Source of the DNA: Escallonia rubra
Taxonomy: Eukaryota; Streptophyta; Magnoliopsida; Escalloniales; Escalloniaceae
Direction of reading: 5' to 3'
Assembly (NCBI GenBank): GCA_033065855.1
Contig: JAVXUO010002345.1
Coordinates: 124,001 to 188,000 of the forward strand
DNA: 64,000 nt
A program made the translations under genes and the position numbers. Below, one piece after another: positions 46,546 through 57,502 of this stretch (positions are counted from its first letter, which is position 1; each line of letters opens with the position of its first letter). Under the pieces are notes generated by a model. The model worked only from the letters and a program-made list of their open reading frames with translations. It was not told the origin of the DNA and ran no database searches.

Positions 46546-47041
46546 CTGCACATTCTGGAGAGTGGGTCGAAGCATGTTCCATGACCAAGGTAAGATGCGC
46601 ATCGTGTGGTGAAAGGATGGACCAACACGGGGCATGGTCGTATGACAGAGAGCCAGATGACATAACTGTATTAGCAGCGCAACGCATGGGTGCGATGGAG
46701 TGTGTGCGGTGCCGGCGACATGGAAACGGTGCTCGAGCACGGACGACGGGCATCATGGAGTTGGCATGTGAGTGCGGGCGACCTGTGTCTCGGAGTCGAT
46801 GTGCGGATGAGTGGTTTAAATATGTACAACCAGTGGGGCAGGCATGCTGTTCGATATAGCCGATCAACCTGGGCAGTGGGCCAACAAGGGCTAGTCGATT
46901 GATGTAACTGGTCGACCGGGGGCAGGGAAGTCAACCAAGTCCAACGGAGCGATGCAGCCGGCCGACTGGGGCAGGCCAACCGAGGTCATCAGATGGGATA
47001 ACAAAGATACAAGTGTGCATAGCCATGATGGGATAGCAACA
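46546..47041. other. GC-rich unique middle of the 5' LTR
   Basis: Overlapping open frames occur in up to four reading frames on both strands, which is a composition effect. Near 46890-46985 the phrase gg-cgac(t/c)ggggcag repeats. No protein motif is recognised. This segment has no counterpart in the 3' LTR. Confidence 0.55.
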
Positions 47042-47301
47042 CATATTTACATATGTTATGTGTTTTAAGGCCAAAAAATGATAAAAATAAAGTAAAGATC
47101 GAAAGGGTATGGCTGGTACCTAATACCTTCCCGTTATATAACTTAGTCCCCGAACCCATTTTATAGTTTTCAATAAATTTGTAGTCCTTCGGACATTCCG
47201 ACTTATTTTTAGAGTTTTTCTATTTTTCTTTATTTAATTAAATAAGATTGCGACTCCATATAATCCTTCCTTCCGGAGGATATTTTCAAGGTTCGTTACA
47301 A

Positions 47302-47320
47302 TGGCAACTTCACTGAGGAC
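47302..47320 (+). other. Primer-binding site, Ogre/Tat (tRNA-Arg) type
   Basis: tggcaacttcactgaggac starts one base after the LTR end ggttcgttaca. It matches the recalled TGGCGACTCC-CTGGGGAC pattern with a few transitions. Confidence 0.75.
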
Positions 47321-47891
47321 TAAAAACTAAGAGGATTATACTTGAAAATTTTCTATTTCTTTTTGGCCTTTTTGTATTTTCTTTGTATTGTATAACATGT
47401 ATAATGTGCTATAACTATGGTACTTATGCTTTTATTTCTATGCCTCACACACACTCACGTTTGTCTCTAACCCACCCATTCGAGGGCAATGGTTGAAACC
47501 CTTGAACTTTTGGTTATAAGGCAAACTTTTAATTGTACCCTCAGCTCCAAAGCCTTGTACCAAAAGACTTCTTGGTTTCTTGGTATACTAACTGGCTAGT
47601 ACACGTACTGGTAATCACCCATTATTAACTACCTGAGTTACGAGCGGGAGGTATATGGTATAAGTCGAGCCGAAAGAGTGACCTTATACCAATGTTGAGA
47701 GAAAAACCACTTGTATTGGCTTATGGAATATTGGCATGAAAAGTAGTCAATATTATGTATGCCAGTTGGTAATCTTGCAAACAGGGAAGACTCTGACTAA
47801 CTGGACAGTTTTCTCAATCTTGACCATACAGTTAGTCAATAAATGCAGTACTTGAAAAGTTCAAAACTAGCCGATTTATACCCCAAACCCA
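47321..47891. other. Ogre/Tat leader, non-coding
   Basis: Non-coding leader between the primer site and the first tandem array. It contains recurring actaact/taactgg phrases that merge into the array. No gene is seen. Confidence 0.45.
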
Positions 47892-48715
47892 CTAACCAAC
47901 CGACCAGTTTAGTCAAGTGACCGAACGGCTAATTAGATCCTTCCTTCCAAAATTTTTATCCAAAACAAACCTTACACCTACTGACCAAATGGCTGGTTCA
48001 GTCACCAGGTGGCCAGACGGTCACTCAGATCCCTTTTGTCCCAGAACTTTGTCCATAACAAACCCTAGGTCTACTGACCTATCGGGCGACTCACTCATTA
48101 AGTGACTAGATGATTAGTGAGACACTTCCTACCCCAGAACTTTGTCTAAAAAAAAAATACTAGACCTACTGACCAATTGGCCAGTTTACCCACAAGTTGA
48201 TTAGACGGTTAGTCAGGAGCAACACCTCCCCAATTTTTTTCCAGTCCTCAAAGCTTCCCCCTGACCAACCGCCCAGTTAACCCACCAGGTTACTGGACGG
48301 TTAGATATCAGCCAAACTATTTCTAAAAATTTCCAAAAACTCTAAAATTTACCCCAATGACCAACTAATCGATCAACCTATGAGGTTACTAAACGGTTAG
48401 TCAAAACCCTATTTTCCAGACAAAAATTTCAAATTCCTAAAATTACCTCATTGACCAACTGGCAGGTTAACCTACAACGTGACTAGACGGTTAGTTAGAA
48501 CCCTGACCTTCCCAAATATTTTTAAAAATCCATGATTACTTGACTGACCAACTTGCCGGGCTAGGTTAATCCATAAGGCTAACCGAACGGTTAGTCAATA
48601 CCCCATTTTTCTAGGCTTTCTCTCAAAATCCAGAATTACCCACTGTACAACCGGACGGTTAAGCCATAAGGTTGACCGGTCAGTTAATCAATGTTCAATT
48701 CATGTATGGGTATAA
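47892..48715. repeat. Tandem array A, nine copies, period 90-99 bp
   Basis: A core of the form tgaccaac-g-c-gtt-a-ccat-aggtga-c-gacggttagtca starts near 47892, 47982, 48075, 48170, 48262, 48358, 48452, 48545 and 48644. The linkers contain ccccaaattttt-like strings. Copies are diverged. The array lies in the leader of the Ogre/Tat element, before gag. Confidence 0.9.
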
Positions 48716-48837
48716 ATCGCCCAGCTTAACATGGTGTACTTATGTGCTCTGATTGTTTGGTCATATCTAGGTTATAATTTTCTACTTTGAGTCATTTTTC
48801 TTCAATATATTTTCCTTTTTTTCTCTTAGAGGTAATG

Positions 48838-49480
48838 AGCTCTGACATTGGACCAATATGGAGAATTCTCTCACATCCCAATGGCTGAAGATTACCCTCA
48901 AATCCATAATGTTATCTTAATCCTCGGAGATATGTTGAAAGGTTTTTAGAAAAGTCTAACTGCCTTGGCCGTTCAACTGGCAAAGATGGCTACAGAGTTA
49001 GAATTGCTCAAAGAAGACACCGCGGAGAAGAGAAGATCCATCCGTACCACTTTCACAGTGTTGACAGATTCTCTCACTCAAATAAAAGACGCTATCAACA
49101 AGAACACAATACTTGAAGATGTGATGCCAATAGCCAAGACTGGTCGAACGAATCCCAACGCTCCACCGAGATGTTTACATGGGAGCCAACTATCACTAGG
49201 CGAAAGTTCTCCAATTTGCATGCCCCTATAGACAAAGTGTTTGAACAGCTACTAAGTAGAGGTGTAATTACCAAGTTACCCCCTACTACTACACCAAAAG
49301 GGTCCGACACGCATACTCGATGTGAATATTACTAAAACATTTGGACACTATACATAGCAATGTATTTTCTTGAGGCATGTTATTCAAGATCTCATTGACA
49401 ATGGCTTGATCAGCCTTCCTAACGAGTCCAATGTGAAAGAAAAACTTATGCCTGTACATCAAGGTGGTGGGTTGGGGGGG
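48838..49480 (+). pseudogene. Ogre/Tat gag fragment 1 (N-terminal and C-terminal parts, centre missing)
   Basis: The N-terminal part contains a coiled-coil-like stretch (LAKMATELELLKEDTAEK near 48983). The reading then changes frame to KFSNLHAPIDKVFEQLLSRG (49210) and ITKLPP, followed by LRHVIQDLIDNGLIS (near 49375) and LPNESNVKEK. That C-terminal pattern matches Ogre/Tat gag. The central retrotransposon-gag domain that should lie between is absent here. Several stops are present. A run of about 13 G follows near 49476. Confidence 0.7.
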
Positions 49481-50059
49481 GGGGGGGTCTTCAGGCGTTA
49501 GAATTTTCTATGTTTGACCAGGAAGAGGATATTTGATATTTAGCTTGAGATGAGACCTACGGTCAAAGACTCTCCTGATGCCATGCTGAGCATGATGCTA
49601 ACCGAACTTTAGTTTAGTTTTTCCTCCATTGGTTTTCCTAGCACTTCCTAGATTGTCCTTTTTTTAATTGTTTTGATTGCTAAAATAGTCATTTTTGCTT
49701 AGTATGATGCAATTGATAAAAAACCAAAATAAAATATAATAAGAAACTCGAAAAGAAAGAAGTGGAATATTCAAAAATTAAAAAAAATCCAAAATATTTT
49801 CTTTTGAAAGATAACAAACTCAGGCATAAAGTACGAAGCTTTGGTATTTGAATACACCCTGAAAACTAAAGTGGTGCTGTAAAGTTCCCTCAGCCCAATG
49901 ATCTCATCCAAATTCTTTGTGATCTAAGAAAGGAATTTCAAGCTAACCTCACTGCTCTAACAATTTAACATACCAAAATTACCTTGATGTAGGATTACTC
50001 ATGGAAAAAGAGCAAAACAAAAAGAAGGGAAGAAAAGGAAAAAGCCTGGACGCGAAGCA

Positions 50060-50275
50060 TATGCAAGTATGAATTCAATGATGAAGGGGAGATTATTGCC
50101 CTGAAATGGGAGAAAAAGTTGGAGATGCTTGAGTCGTATATCACTAAGGTGAAAAAGACCGATACCTTACTGAACCTCAGTACCCTTACCGTGAGCCCGG
50201 AGGATAGACTCCCTCCAAAGTATAAGATGTAGGATATGAAAAAATTCAGTGGAACGACGGATCCACGGATTCATG

Positions 50276-50338
<63 letters not shown>

Positions 50339-51126
50339 GCGTGGATTAGCTCCTTATGGAGTTAACTAGAATAATTTGGTTCAATTTTTTCTTGCACCTT
50401 GACTGGAGTCGCTGCTCGATGGTTCCTCACGCTGGACGATTCAAGAGTGCAAATATGGGATGATGTGGTTAGGGAATTTGTCAATCAGTACCAATACAAT
50501 GTTAATTTGGATATTACTCGAAGAGACTTGGAGACTACCAAACATGAGCTAACAAGTCAGTCTCAACCTTTATAATGCGATGGAGGAATAAGGCTGCTCA
50601 GAAGGTTAACTACCCGTTAGAAAAGCAACAAGTTAACATGGTAAGGAATGACTTACTATCGGTGTACCATGAGTATCTTTTTTGGCACAATGGGATCCCT
50701 AATTCAAATTGAAGATGCTCTCAATAAGGCAAACATAATCTGAGAGACCAAGCCGAGAGTATATCAAGTTAACGGGAGGAATGCCATGCTCTTTCAAAGC
50801 CAGCTAGGGTAAATAACGTCAAAAGTGCAAGGTCTCGACAAGTAGTGCCCCTGGGAAGCCCTTCCCAGGCCACGACGACAGTTCACCGGTTTAAGCCTCC
50901 CACTGACAAAAGTCTTTAAATAGTTACAATAAGGATGTCTAATTGTCAAGTTGCCACCTACTCCTGCATCGGTTATTTCACCCGAAGGATAATATGCCCA
51001 ACCTCATTATGCTTATCATCAAAGATCCAGTCATCACAAGGAAAAGTGTGTGGCCCTCCCCCATTCCAAGACTTGATTGACAAAGGTGAAGCAAACCTTT
51101 TTGTCGGACCCAATATGAAGACATAA
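50060..51126 (+). pseudogene. Ogre/Tat gag fragment 2 (central and C-terminal parts)
   Basis: Readable blocks in order are LPPKYKM-stop-DMKKFSGTTDPRIH (50210), then an (AT)n interruption, then AARWFLTLDDSRVQIWDDVV and REFVNQYQYNVNLDITRRDL (50413-50530). After a degraded stretch come IQIEDALNKAN (50705) and QDLIDKGEANLFVGPNMKT ending at a stop at 51124. This is the central retrotransposon-gag domain and C-terminus of an Ogre/Tat Gag. Frame changes and stops make it inactive. Together with fragment 1 it suggests a mosaic made from two elements or a partial duplication. Confidence 0.75.
50279..50334. repeat. (AT)n microsatellite inside gag
   Basis: About 27 AT dinucleotides without interruption replace coding sequence between the PRIH and ARWFLTLD blocks of gag. 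Confidence 0.95.
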
Positions 51127-51500
51127 TCTCTGTCGGCGCACCAAGTGAGCATAAGTAAGACATCTCTTCCAATGCTAGATCTTTCTATGTTCGAATAAGA
51201 GAAGGATATTATTAGCCAAATCACCCCATAATGAGATAAGACTTGTTAGCTCTTAGATTAATGGTCAAAGACTTTCACGATCCGAGATGGAACCTTGGAT
51301 GGTTTTCCTAGCATTTTCTAGATTATTTATTATTCAAACTTGTTCTTTTGATTGTTAATGTGTCAAGAATTTTCTAGATTACTTATTATTTAGACTTGTT
51401 TTTGTGATTGTGCGTGTCTCATTGTTTTTGCTTAGTCTTTGTTGGCCGATTTAGTCTGATGCTGGTGATGATGAATAAAAAGAAATAAGAAGTCAAGAAT

Positions 51501-53782
51501 ATTCTATTCTTAAAAGTCTCTTTTAGAGTTTGAGTCAAATAAAATTTGTACTTCTAGTAAGTTTAGGACTCTATCCTTAGCAAGTCGAGAGCATAACAAT
51601 TTTCAAAGTAAGAGATAATTGCCCAATTTCATACCGGTTGGATATATAATTGACCAATCACTTAGGGATATTATAGAAAGTTAGTTTTGGATTTAATATT
51701 AGTGGTTTATCTCGTTGACATTTCTTGTTTCAGGGGTGGGGGGATGGGTGGGTGAGGGATAGTGGTCCTTCTATTTTCAAGCTTAAAAATCAGATTTTTA
51801 GTATCTTTAAAATTGAATGTCAGAAACTTATTGGAATAATTTAGTTTGAAATTTAAACATTCAGGTGAAAATATAAGAGATTATTAAGAAAAGACCGCGA
51901 CTTAATTTCTTGGCCAACCTTTCGTTCACCAGAAACAAGCCCAATCCTTAAAGATAGAAGTGTCATATTAATGTCAAGACTTTCTCTTGTTCAAGGATCA
52001 CTTACTCCCTCTCCTAACTTGGACCATTTGTCTAAGATAAAAAAAGAGAAAGAGAGGAAGAAAAATCCCACTAGACAAAAACCTTGTAAATGGTGGTCTA
52101 GGCAAAAGTTAGGGCACAGATAAAAGGAAAAGGAAAGAGAAGAAGAAACCGCTAGAATGAAAACCCTTTAAAAGGATGGTCTACGTAGAATTTAGAGAGA
52201 GAGAGCTCAAAATAATGCAGATCTGCATGAGTTTTCGTTGAAATGAGCATTCTCGATGACTGGATGCCATCGTTTGGCCACCACATATCATCCTAATTAC
52301 CCAATACTCAATTTTTTCACTAGCTACCCCTTTGTGACTAAATGGTTTAACCTTTCTTTTTGAAAGCCTATATTTCTAACCTTGAAATAGGTAGTCTCCT
52401 ATTGTGTGCCTATGTCACAAGTATTGCTGCAAAGACAACTTAACATGGAAAGGGTTCCTCTTTATAGGAACCAAAGTCTTTTAGGTAGATGAAGATTGAA
52501 ATCGTGATGATCATTTTTTCTATCTCGAAGGAAAGGAGAAGTATTGGAAAAAAAAAAGAAGAAGAAAGGGAAAAGAAGAAGAAGAAGAAGAAGAAAGGTA
52601 GGAGAATGATTGTTAATGTTTTGCGCATAGAATTGTCATCGATTGAGTTGGAAGGATAATATCCAACAAATCCGTTTTAAACTATGTCCGACCTGAATCC
52701 CCTGATAAGGATATGTAGGCAGCTTAATCACCATCTAGGCTCAATTTTCATGGGCACACACTAGGGCTTTAGTTTCATGTTTGGGTTGTTGAGCCTTATT
52801 AGTATTCGTTTGGTAAGCCCACGCCTTGGCCTACATTGTGTCCCATATATAAAGTCATCCATGAGGTTATGCTTACTTAAGAGAGATAAATGATTTTTTA
52901 CATTTTTATGAGGTCGTAAAAAACCCGCAAAAAAATTAAAGAGAGAGAGAGAGAGAGAGAGGAGATAACAGTCGAAGCATTTTTTGAGCTTACTACATTA
53001 TGACACGTGTTCGCTTCTCTACGCCTTGTTTGATGACCCATCAATTCTTAATTTTTTGGATCTGATGTGTTTCCCTCCTTGTGACTTGATGACGACCCAC
53101 TGATTTTCATGACCTATCTGGCCTACCCTGTTCTCTATGGTAGCTTGATATTTCTGCTACCCTTTCAATGATAATATAAGAAGTCTTATGACTTTATCTC
53201 GTGCCATATGAGTTTTCTATCTCACACTTAATAGTTAGTCACTTTGGTCTAGCCAAGTCATTATATAATGATCTTTTGGCTAATTATTGTCCAAGATCTC
53301 ACCAGCCTCCCGCTTATATAGTCCCACATCATATACATCAGCCTCACAGCTTATACACCTACATCTGCCCAACCTTTTTGTGGTAGTATTAGGGATTCAA
53401 ACTCGTGTGTTGAAATCAAGAACCAACTTTTTCTTTTAAGTTAAATGACATCTAATGGAAAGAAATTGAAATGTTTTTCGATAAAAAAAAAACTCTAACG
53501 ATCTTCCTCTTTTTGGGTAGAGATAGATGTTTCAACATAGTGGGTGCTATTGCCAGAGATTCTAGTGATAAAATGATTTAATAAAAAAAGGATAGATCTT
53601 GAAGTGAATGGTCAATTTACCATATCAGGCAGTCTAAATGATTTTCAACTTAAACAATCTCTCGAACTGTAAAAGGATATTAACTTCATCATATGTTCTT
53701 CTTTGTCGATGTTTTTAAGGGGCTTTCTAATGTAATTCCCTTTTGTTATAGTTTTACAAAGTTTGACTCTAATTGTATTTTT
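51501..53782. other. Ogre/Tat interior with no recognisable pol; simple repeats
   Basis: This is where pol would be expected, but no conserved motif is found in any frame. Purine-rich tracts are common: aagaagaagaagaagaag at 52575-52597 and gagagagagagagag at 52940-52962. The phrase pair aaaaccttgtaaatggtggtct (52079) and aaaaccctttaaaaggatggtct (52157) suggests local duplication. Confidence 0.5.
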
Positions 53783-55190
53783 GTCCAGGAGTTCCATGTG
53801 AGTCATGTGCCTTGACAGTTAGGACAATATTTGTCTTTGGTAGTCTTGTACGCTACACTATCGGCATTTTTGGTCCAGGGGCCTCTGAATAGTCTCCTTT
53901 CATGACAGTCAAGATAATGTCTATATTTGCGTGCATTTTGTCCTAATCCATGGGCTCCATGTGAAGTCCCCTCCCTTGACAGTCATGATAGAGTCAGTAT
54001 TTCTCCAGTCTAGTATATGGTCCATCTTATCCATAAATATTTTGTTTGGGGGCTCCCTCGGAGCCCCCTCTTAGGACAATTAGGACAATTAGGATAATGT
54101 CTTGGTTTTAGCTAAGGGTTTCATACGAGTCTCCTATCAAGATAGTCACGATAGTGTATGTCTATGTTTGTTCCGTTTATTGCATGATCAGTGTCTCTAC
54201 GCGCACTTAGCTTAAGGGCTCCGTAGTCCCCTTTTCCTGATAGTTTGGACAGTGTCTATTTTGCATGTGTTTTATCTCTATACAGAGGCTCCATGTGAGT
54301 CCCATTCCCTGACTGTCATGATATTGTCAGTCTTCATCTAGCTTATTGCATGGTTAGTTTTTCCTGCAAGCATTTTTGTCTAAGGTCACCCTGTGATTCC
54401 CCTTCACGACCGTCGTGACAATGCCTGTCTTCACCCAGTCCATTGCATAGTCAGTTTTTTTGCATACATTTTGTCTAGGGGTTCCATGTGATTCCTCTTT
54501 CACGACAATCGTAATATCACATTTCTTCATCCAATCCATTGCATAGTCAGGTTTGTCTGTAGTATTTTGTCTAAGGGCTCTCTAGGATTCTCCTGTTACG
54601 ACAATTGTGGTATGTCTACCTTAGTTCTTTCGGTCCATCACATGGTCATAATCCTTTGCATGCATTTTTTTAAGGGCTCCCTGTGATTCTCTTTTCACAA
54701 CAGTCGTCTTGTGGTTCATGGTCAGCATTACCTGCACGCATTTTTGTCTAGGGGCTCACTGGGATTCCCCTCTTATGATAGTCTTGGTAATGTTTACCTT
54801 AGTTCCCCTAGTCCATTGCATGCTCATCATTGATTGTATGCATTTTTTCTAAGGGCTCCCTGTGATTTCCCTTTCAGAACAATTGTGATAGTGTCTGTCT
54901 TTCTCCAGTCATTGTATAGTCCATTTTGTCTGCGTGCATTTTGTTTAGGGGCTCTTTGTGATTCCCATCTCCTCATAGTCAGGATAATGTTTTTTTTGTT
55001 CGCCCAGTACATTTCATTTATTATTTTCATCTAGATGTATTTCTTCTAGGGGCTTCTTCTGATTCCCTTCTATTGACAGTCAGGATGATGTATGTCCTTG
55101 TTTGGTCACTCCATTGCACGACTAGTTCCTCCTCCTTGGATTTTGTCTAAAGGCTCCATGTGATTCTGTTATCCCGACAGTCAAGGCCAG
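53783..55190. repeat. Tandem array B, about sixteen diverged copies
   Basis: The core ttttgtctaggggctccatgtgattcccc, then a ttcacgacagtcgtgataatgtctgtctt-like part and a cagtccattgcatggtcag part, recurs. Starts are near 53783, 53937, 54042, 54269, 54374, 54468, 54566, 54740, 54842, 54938, 55035 and 55140, with shorter partial copies between. Typical spacing is 90-105 bp. The spacing is too irregular and the copies too diverged for CRISPR or for recent satellite expansion. Confidence 0.88.
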
Positions 55191-55227
55191 TCTCTTTGTG
55201 TCATCTAAGTTTATGTCTTAAGTCTAG

Positions 55228-55318
55228 TTTTAATTTTCTTTCCAAATTTTTATTCTTATATATATATATATTATATATATATATATATAAGAATAAAAAT
55301 TTGGAAAGAAAATTAAAA
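55228..55318. repeat. Near-perfect 91-bp palindrome
   Basis: The left arm ttttaattttctttccaaat, then ttttattcttatatatat, is mirrored by the right arm atatataagaataaaaattt, then ggaaagaaaattaaaa, around an AT core at about 55273. There is essentially no loop. It would fold into a hairpin of about 45 bp in either strand. Confidence 0.9.
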
Positions 55319-55964
55319 AAAGAAAATCTGATTTTTGCTGTGAATTAAGGTCACGCTCCTATCCTTCTTGACTCTAGGTTAGAGTCAACATATCTCTCTA
55401 GCCCTTTACCTATCGTCTTCTCTCTAGATCCAATTCGAACTACAATTGGCTTGATCTTTTCTGGATGAGGGTACATAGGCAACCGTCGTATGGGACAACT
55501 ATTTTTAGTCAAGGTCTATTCATGTCAGTACTGGGATCAGGGTCATATACATTCCCTATTTTCTGATCCAGTTAAATGTTCGGGGGTATTTGATCCTCAT
55601 TTTAGGTTAGTACGTGAAGTCACGTTCTTTCTCCTTTTCATATCCAGCCGAGCTATATTCTTGATCCCTTCTAGATGAGGGTGTGTAAACAACCTTTAGT
55701 AGGCACAGTCATTTGCAAATCTATGTCTATGTTCGAAGTATCTAACCCTTAATTCGGTCATGTACATGAAAATCACGTACATTATCCATTTTCTGGTCTA
55801 GGTCGATGTCCATGGGTATTTAACCCTTAATTGACGTTAGTATGTATAAATAAAAAAAAGTCCCAATCTTAACCCCAATCTATGCTTGAGGGTAGAAACC
55901 CTCAGGTCAAGTTGGCACGAAGATACCGTTTACCAGCCTCAATCTAGTTTTGGTGTCCTTAGAC
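55319..55964. other. Spacer between arrays B and C
   Basis: Contains two related phrases, gatgagggtacataggcaac (55465) and gatgagggtgtgtaaacaac (55674), plus ggtcatatacattccctatt and gtcacgtacattatcc-like pairs, so it is itself made of a diverged duplication of about 210 bp. No gene is seen. Confidence 0.55.
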
Positions 55965-57320
55965 GAATAATAATCGTTACCACTGGCTCTGATTTTTAAG
56001 GATACACCTTATGACTAAGTGACCAGTTGTTATTATTGTTGGCTCTGGCTCTTGGTCATAAGCCTTTAATGTGCCTAGACGACTAATGGTCATTATTATT
56101 GGCTCCGGCTTTTAGATACGCTTTTCTCCTCATTCGTTTAAGCGGCCAATTGTTGTTACTATTGGCTCCAGCTCTTAGGAAGTGACTTTTTCCAGCTTCA
56201 GTTCCAGTTCCAGTTCCAGTTTTCGGTGACCAATTGTCGTTACTGTTGGCTTCGGCTTCTAAGGATGCACCTTATGGCTAAGCAACCAATTGTTGTCACC
56301 ATTGGTTTCGGCTTTTAGTCATAATCCTTCAGTGTGTCTACATGACCAATCTTTGTTATTATTGACTTCGACTTCTAGACACACTTTTGTCCTCATTCGT
56401 CTAAAAGACCAATCATTGTGACTATTGGCTCGAGCTCTTAGGCAGTGAATTTTTCATATTCCTAGATAACCAATTGTCGTTGCTATTGGCTCCGGCTTCT
56501 AGGGTATGCCTTTTTGGCTAAGTGACCAATCGTTGTTACTGTTGGCTCCGGCTTGTAGTCATAAGCCTTTGGTGCATCTGGATAACTAATTATACCATGG
56601 GCTCCAGCTTCTGGATGTGCTTTCCTGATCACGTTTAAGCGACCAATTATCGTTACCGTTGGTCCGACTCTTAGACATCACTTCTAGTGTTCCTAGACAA
56701 CCAACCATTGTAACTTTTGGCTCTGGCTTCTAGGATACGCCTTTCAGCTAAGCGACCAGTCATCATTACTGTTGGCTCTAGCTCTTAGTCATAAGTTTTT
56801 GGTATGTTTAGACCAGCTATCCTTGTTACTATTGGCTCTGGATTCTAGATACCTTTTTTTTCTTTTTCATATTCTTATACAACCAACTGTCATTACCATT
56901 GGTTTCAGCTTCTAAGTGTATACGCTGCATGGCTAAGCGACCAATTGTCTTTACTATTGGCTCAGGCTCCTAATCTTAAACCTCCAGTGTCTCTACACAA
57001 CCAATCATCGTTACTATTGGCTCTGGCTTTTAGATGCATTTTTCTCCTCATTCACCTAAGCGACCAATCGTTGTTACTATTGGCTCCTGCTCTTTAGGCA
57101 GTGAGCTTTTTTGGCCCCAATTCCAATTCCAGCCCTTATTTTCAGCTTCCTTAGATGACCAATTATTGTTACCGTTGGCCTTGGCTTCAAAGGATGCACC
57201 CTTTGTCTGGCGACCAATTGTTGTTACTGTTGGCTCAGGCTTTAGACAACATTCTACTTCACTTTCCCTTGTCGCAGTCTTCGACGACCAATTTTTGTTA
57301 ATTACTTTTGACTCCGACTT
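55965..57320. repeat. Tandem array C, about 22 copies, period about 60 bp
   Basis: The core agcgaccaattgttgttact, then attggctccggctt(c)ta, recurs. Starts are near 55969, 56017, 56077, 56140, 56222, 56281, 56340, 56404, 56463, 56521, 56580, 56638, 56694, 56750, 56809, 56880, 56936, 56996, 57059, 57152, 57208 and 57279. Alternate copies share either ggatgcacctt or cataagcctttagtgt linkers, so a dimeric, roughly 120-bp higher-order pattern is likely. It lies directly before the 3' LTR. Confidence 0.92.
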
Positions 57321-57502
57321 CGAACAATATCCCCACCTTTTTTGAACTACGTTGGTCTGATTACTTTGCTACGGATATGTCGAAAACCTTGCAAAGGCCC
57401 GACCTCATATCTATTGGAGTTTTGAGTCTGTCTTAAGTCTTATGGTCTTTTCTGTGTTTCTACTGTAAAATTGTCATCCATTTACTGTGATGTTTACCCA
57501 AA

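Larger units (their letters stand above)
45419..47300 (+). repeat. 5' LTR of the Ogre/Tat-type element
   Basis: Its left part (to about 46027) and right part (47042-47300) match the 3' LTR, but the middle kilobase does not. The right end reads ggttcgttaca just before the primer site. The left boundary is placed where similarity to the 3' LTR starts (gacattccattttt); no TG start is evident, so it may be off by some bases. Confidence 0.7.
49490..51500. repeat. Diverged direct duplication of the region after gag
   Basis: The sequence after gag fragment 1 (about 49510-49790) and that after gag fragment 2 (about 51170-51500) share ordered phrases: tttctatgtt, gagaaggatatt, ggtcaaagact, ggttttcctagca, ttctagatt, tttttgcttagt, and an A-rich end with aagaagt. 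Both gag fragments also end in the same QDLID block, so the duplication likely includes gag C-termini. Confidence 0.7.

Noticed and set aside
46512..46979. Several overlapping open frames in four reading frames
   Set aside because: The local GC-rich minisatellite-like composition removes stop codons in all frames at once. No family is recognisable.
53783..57320. Regularly repeated units suggesting a CRISPR array
   Set aside because: Whole units are repeated and diverged without unique spacers, in a plant nuclear retroelement; no cas genes are present.
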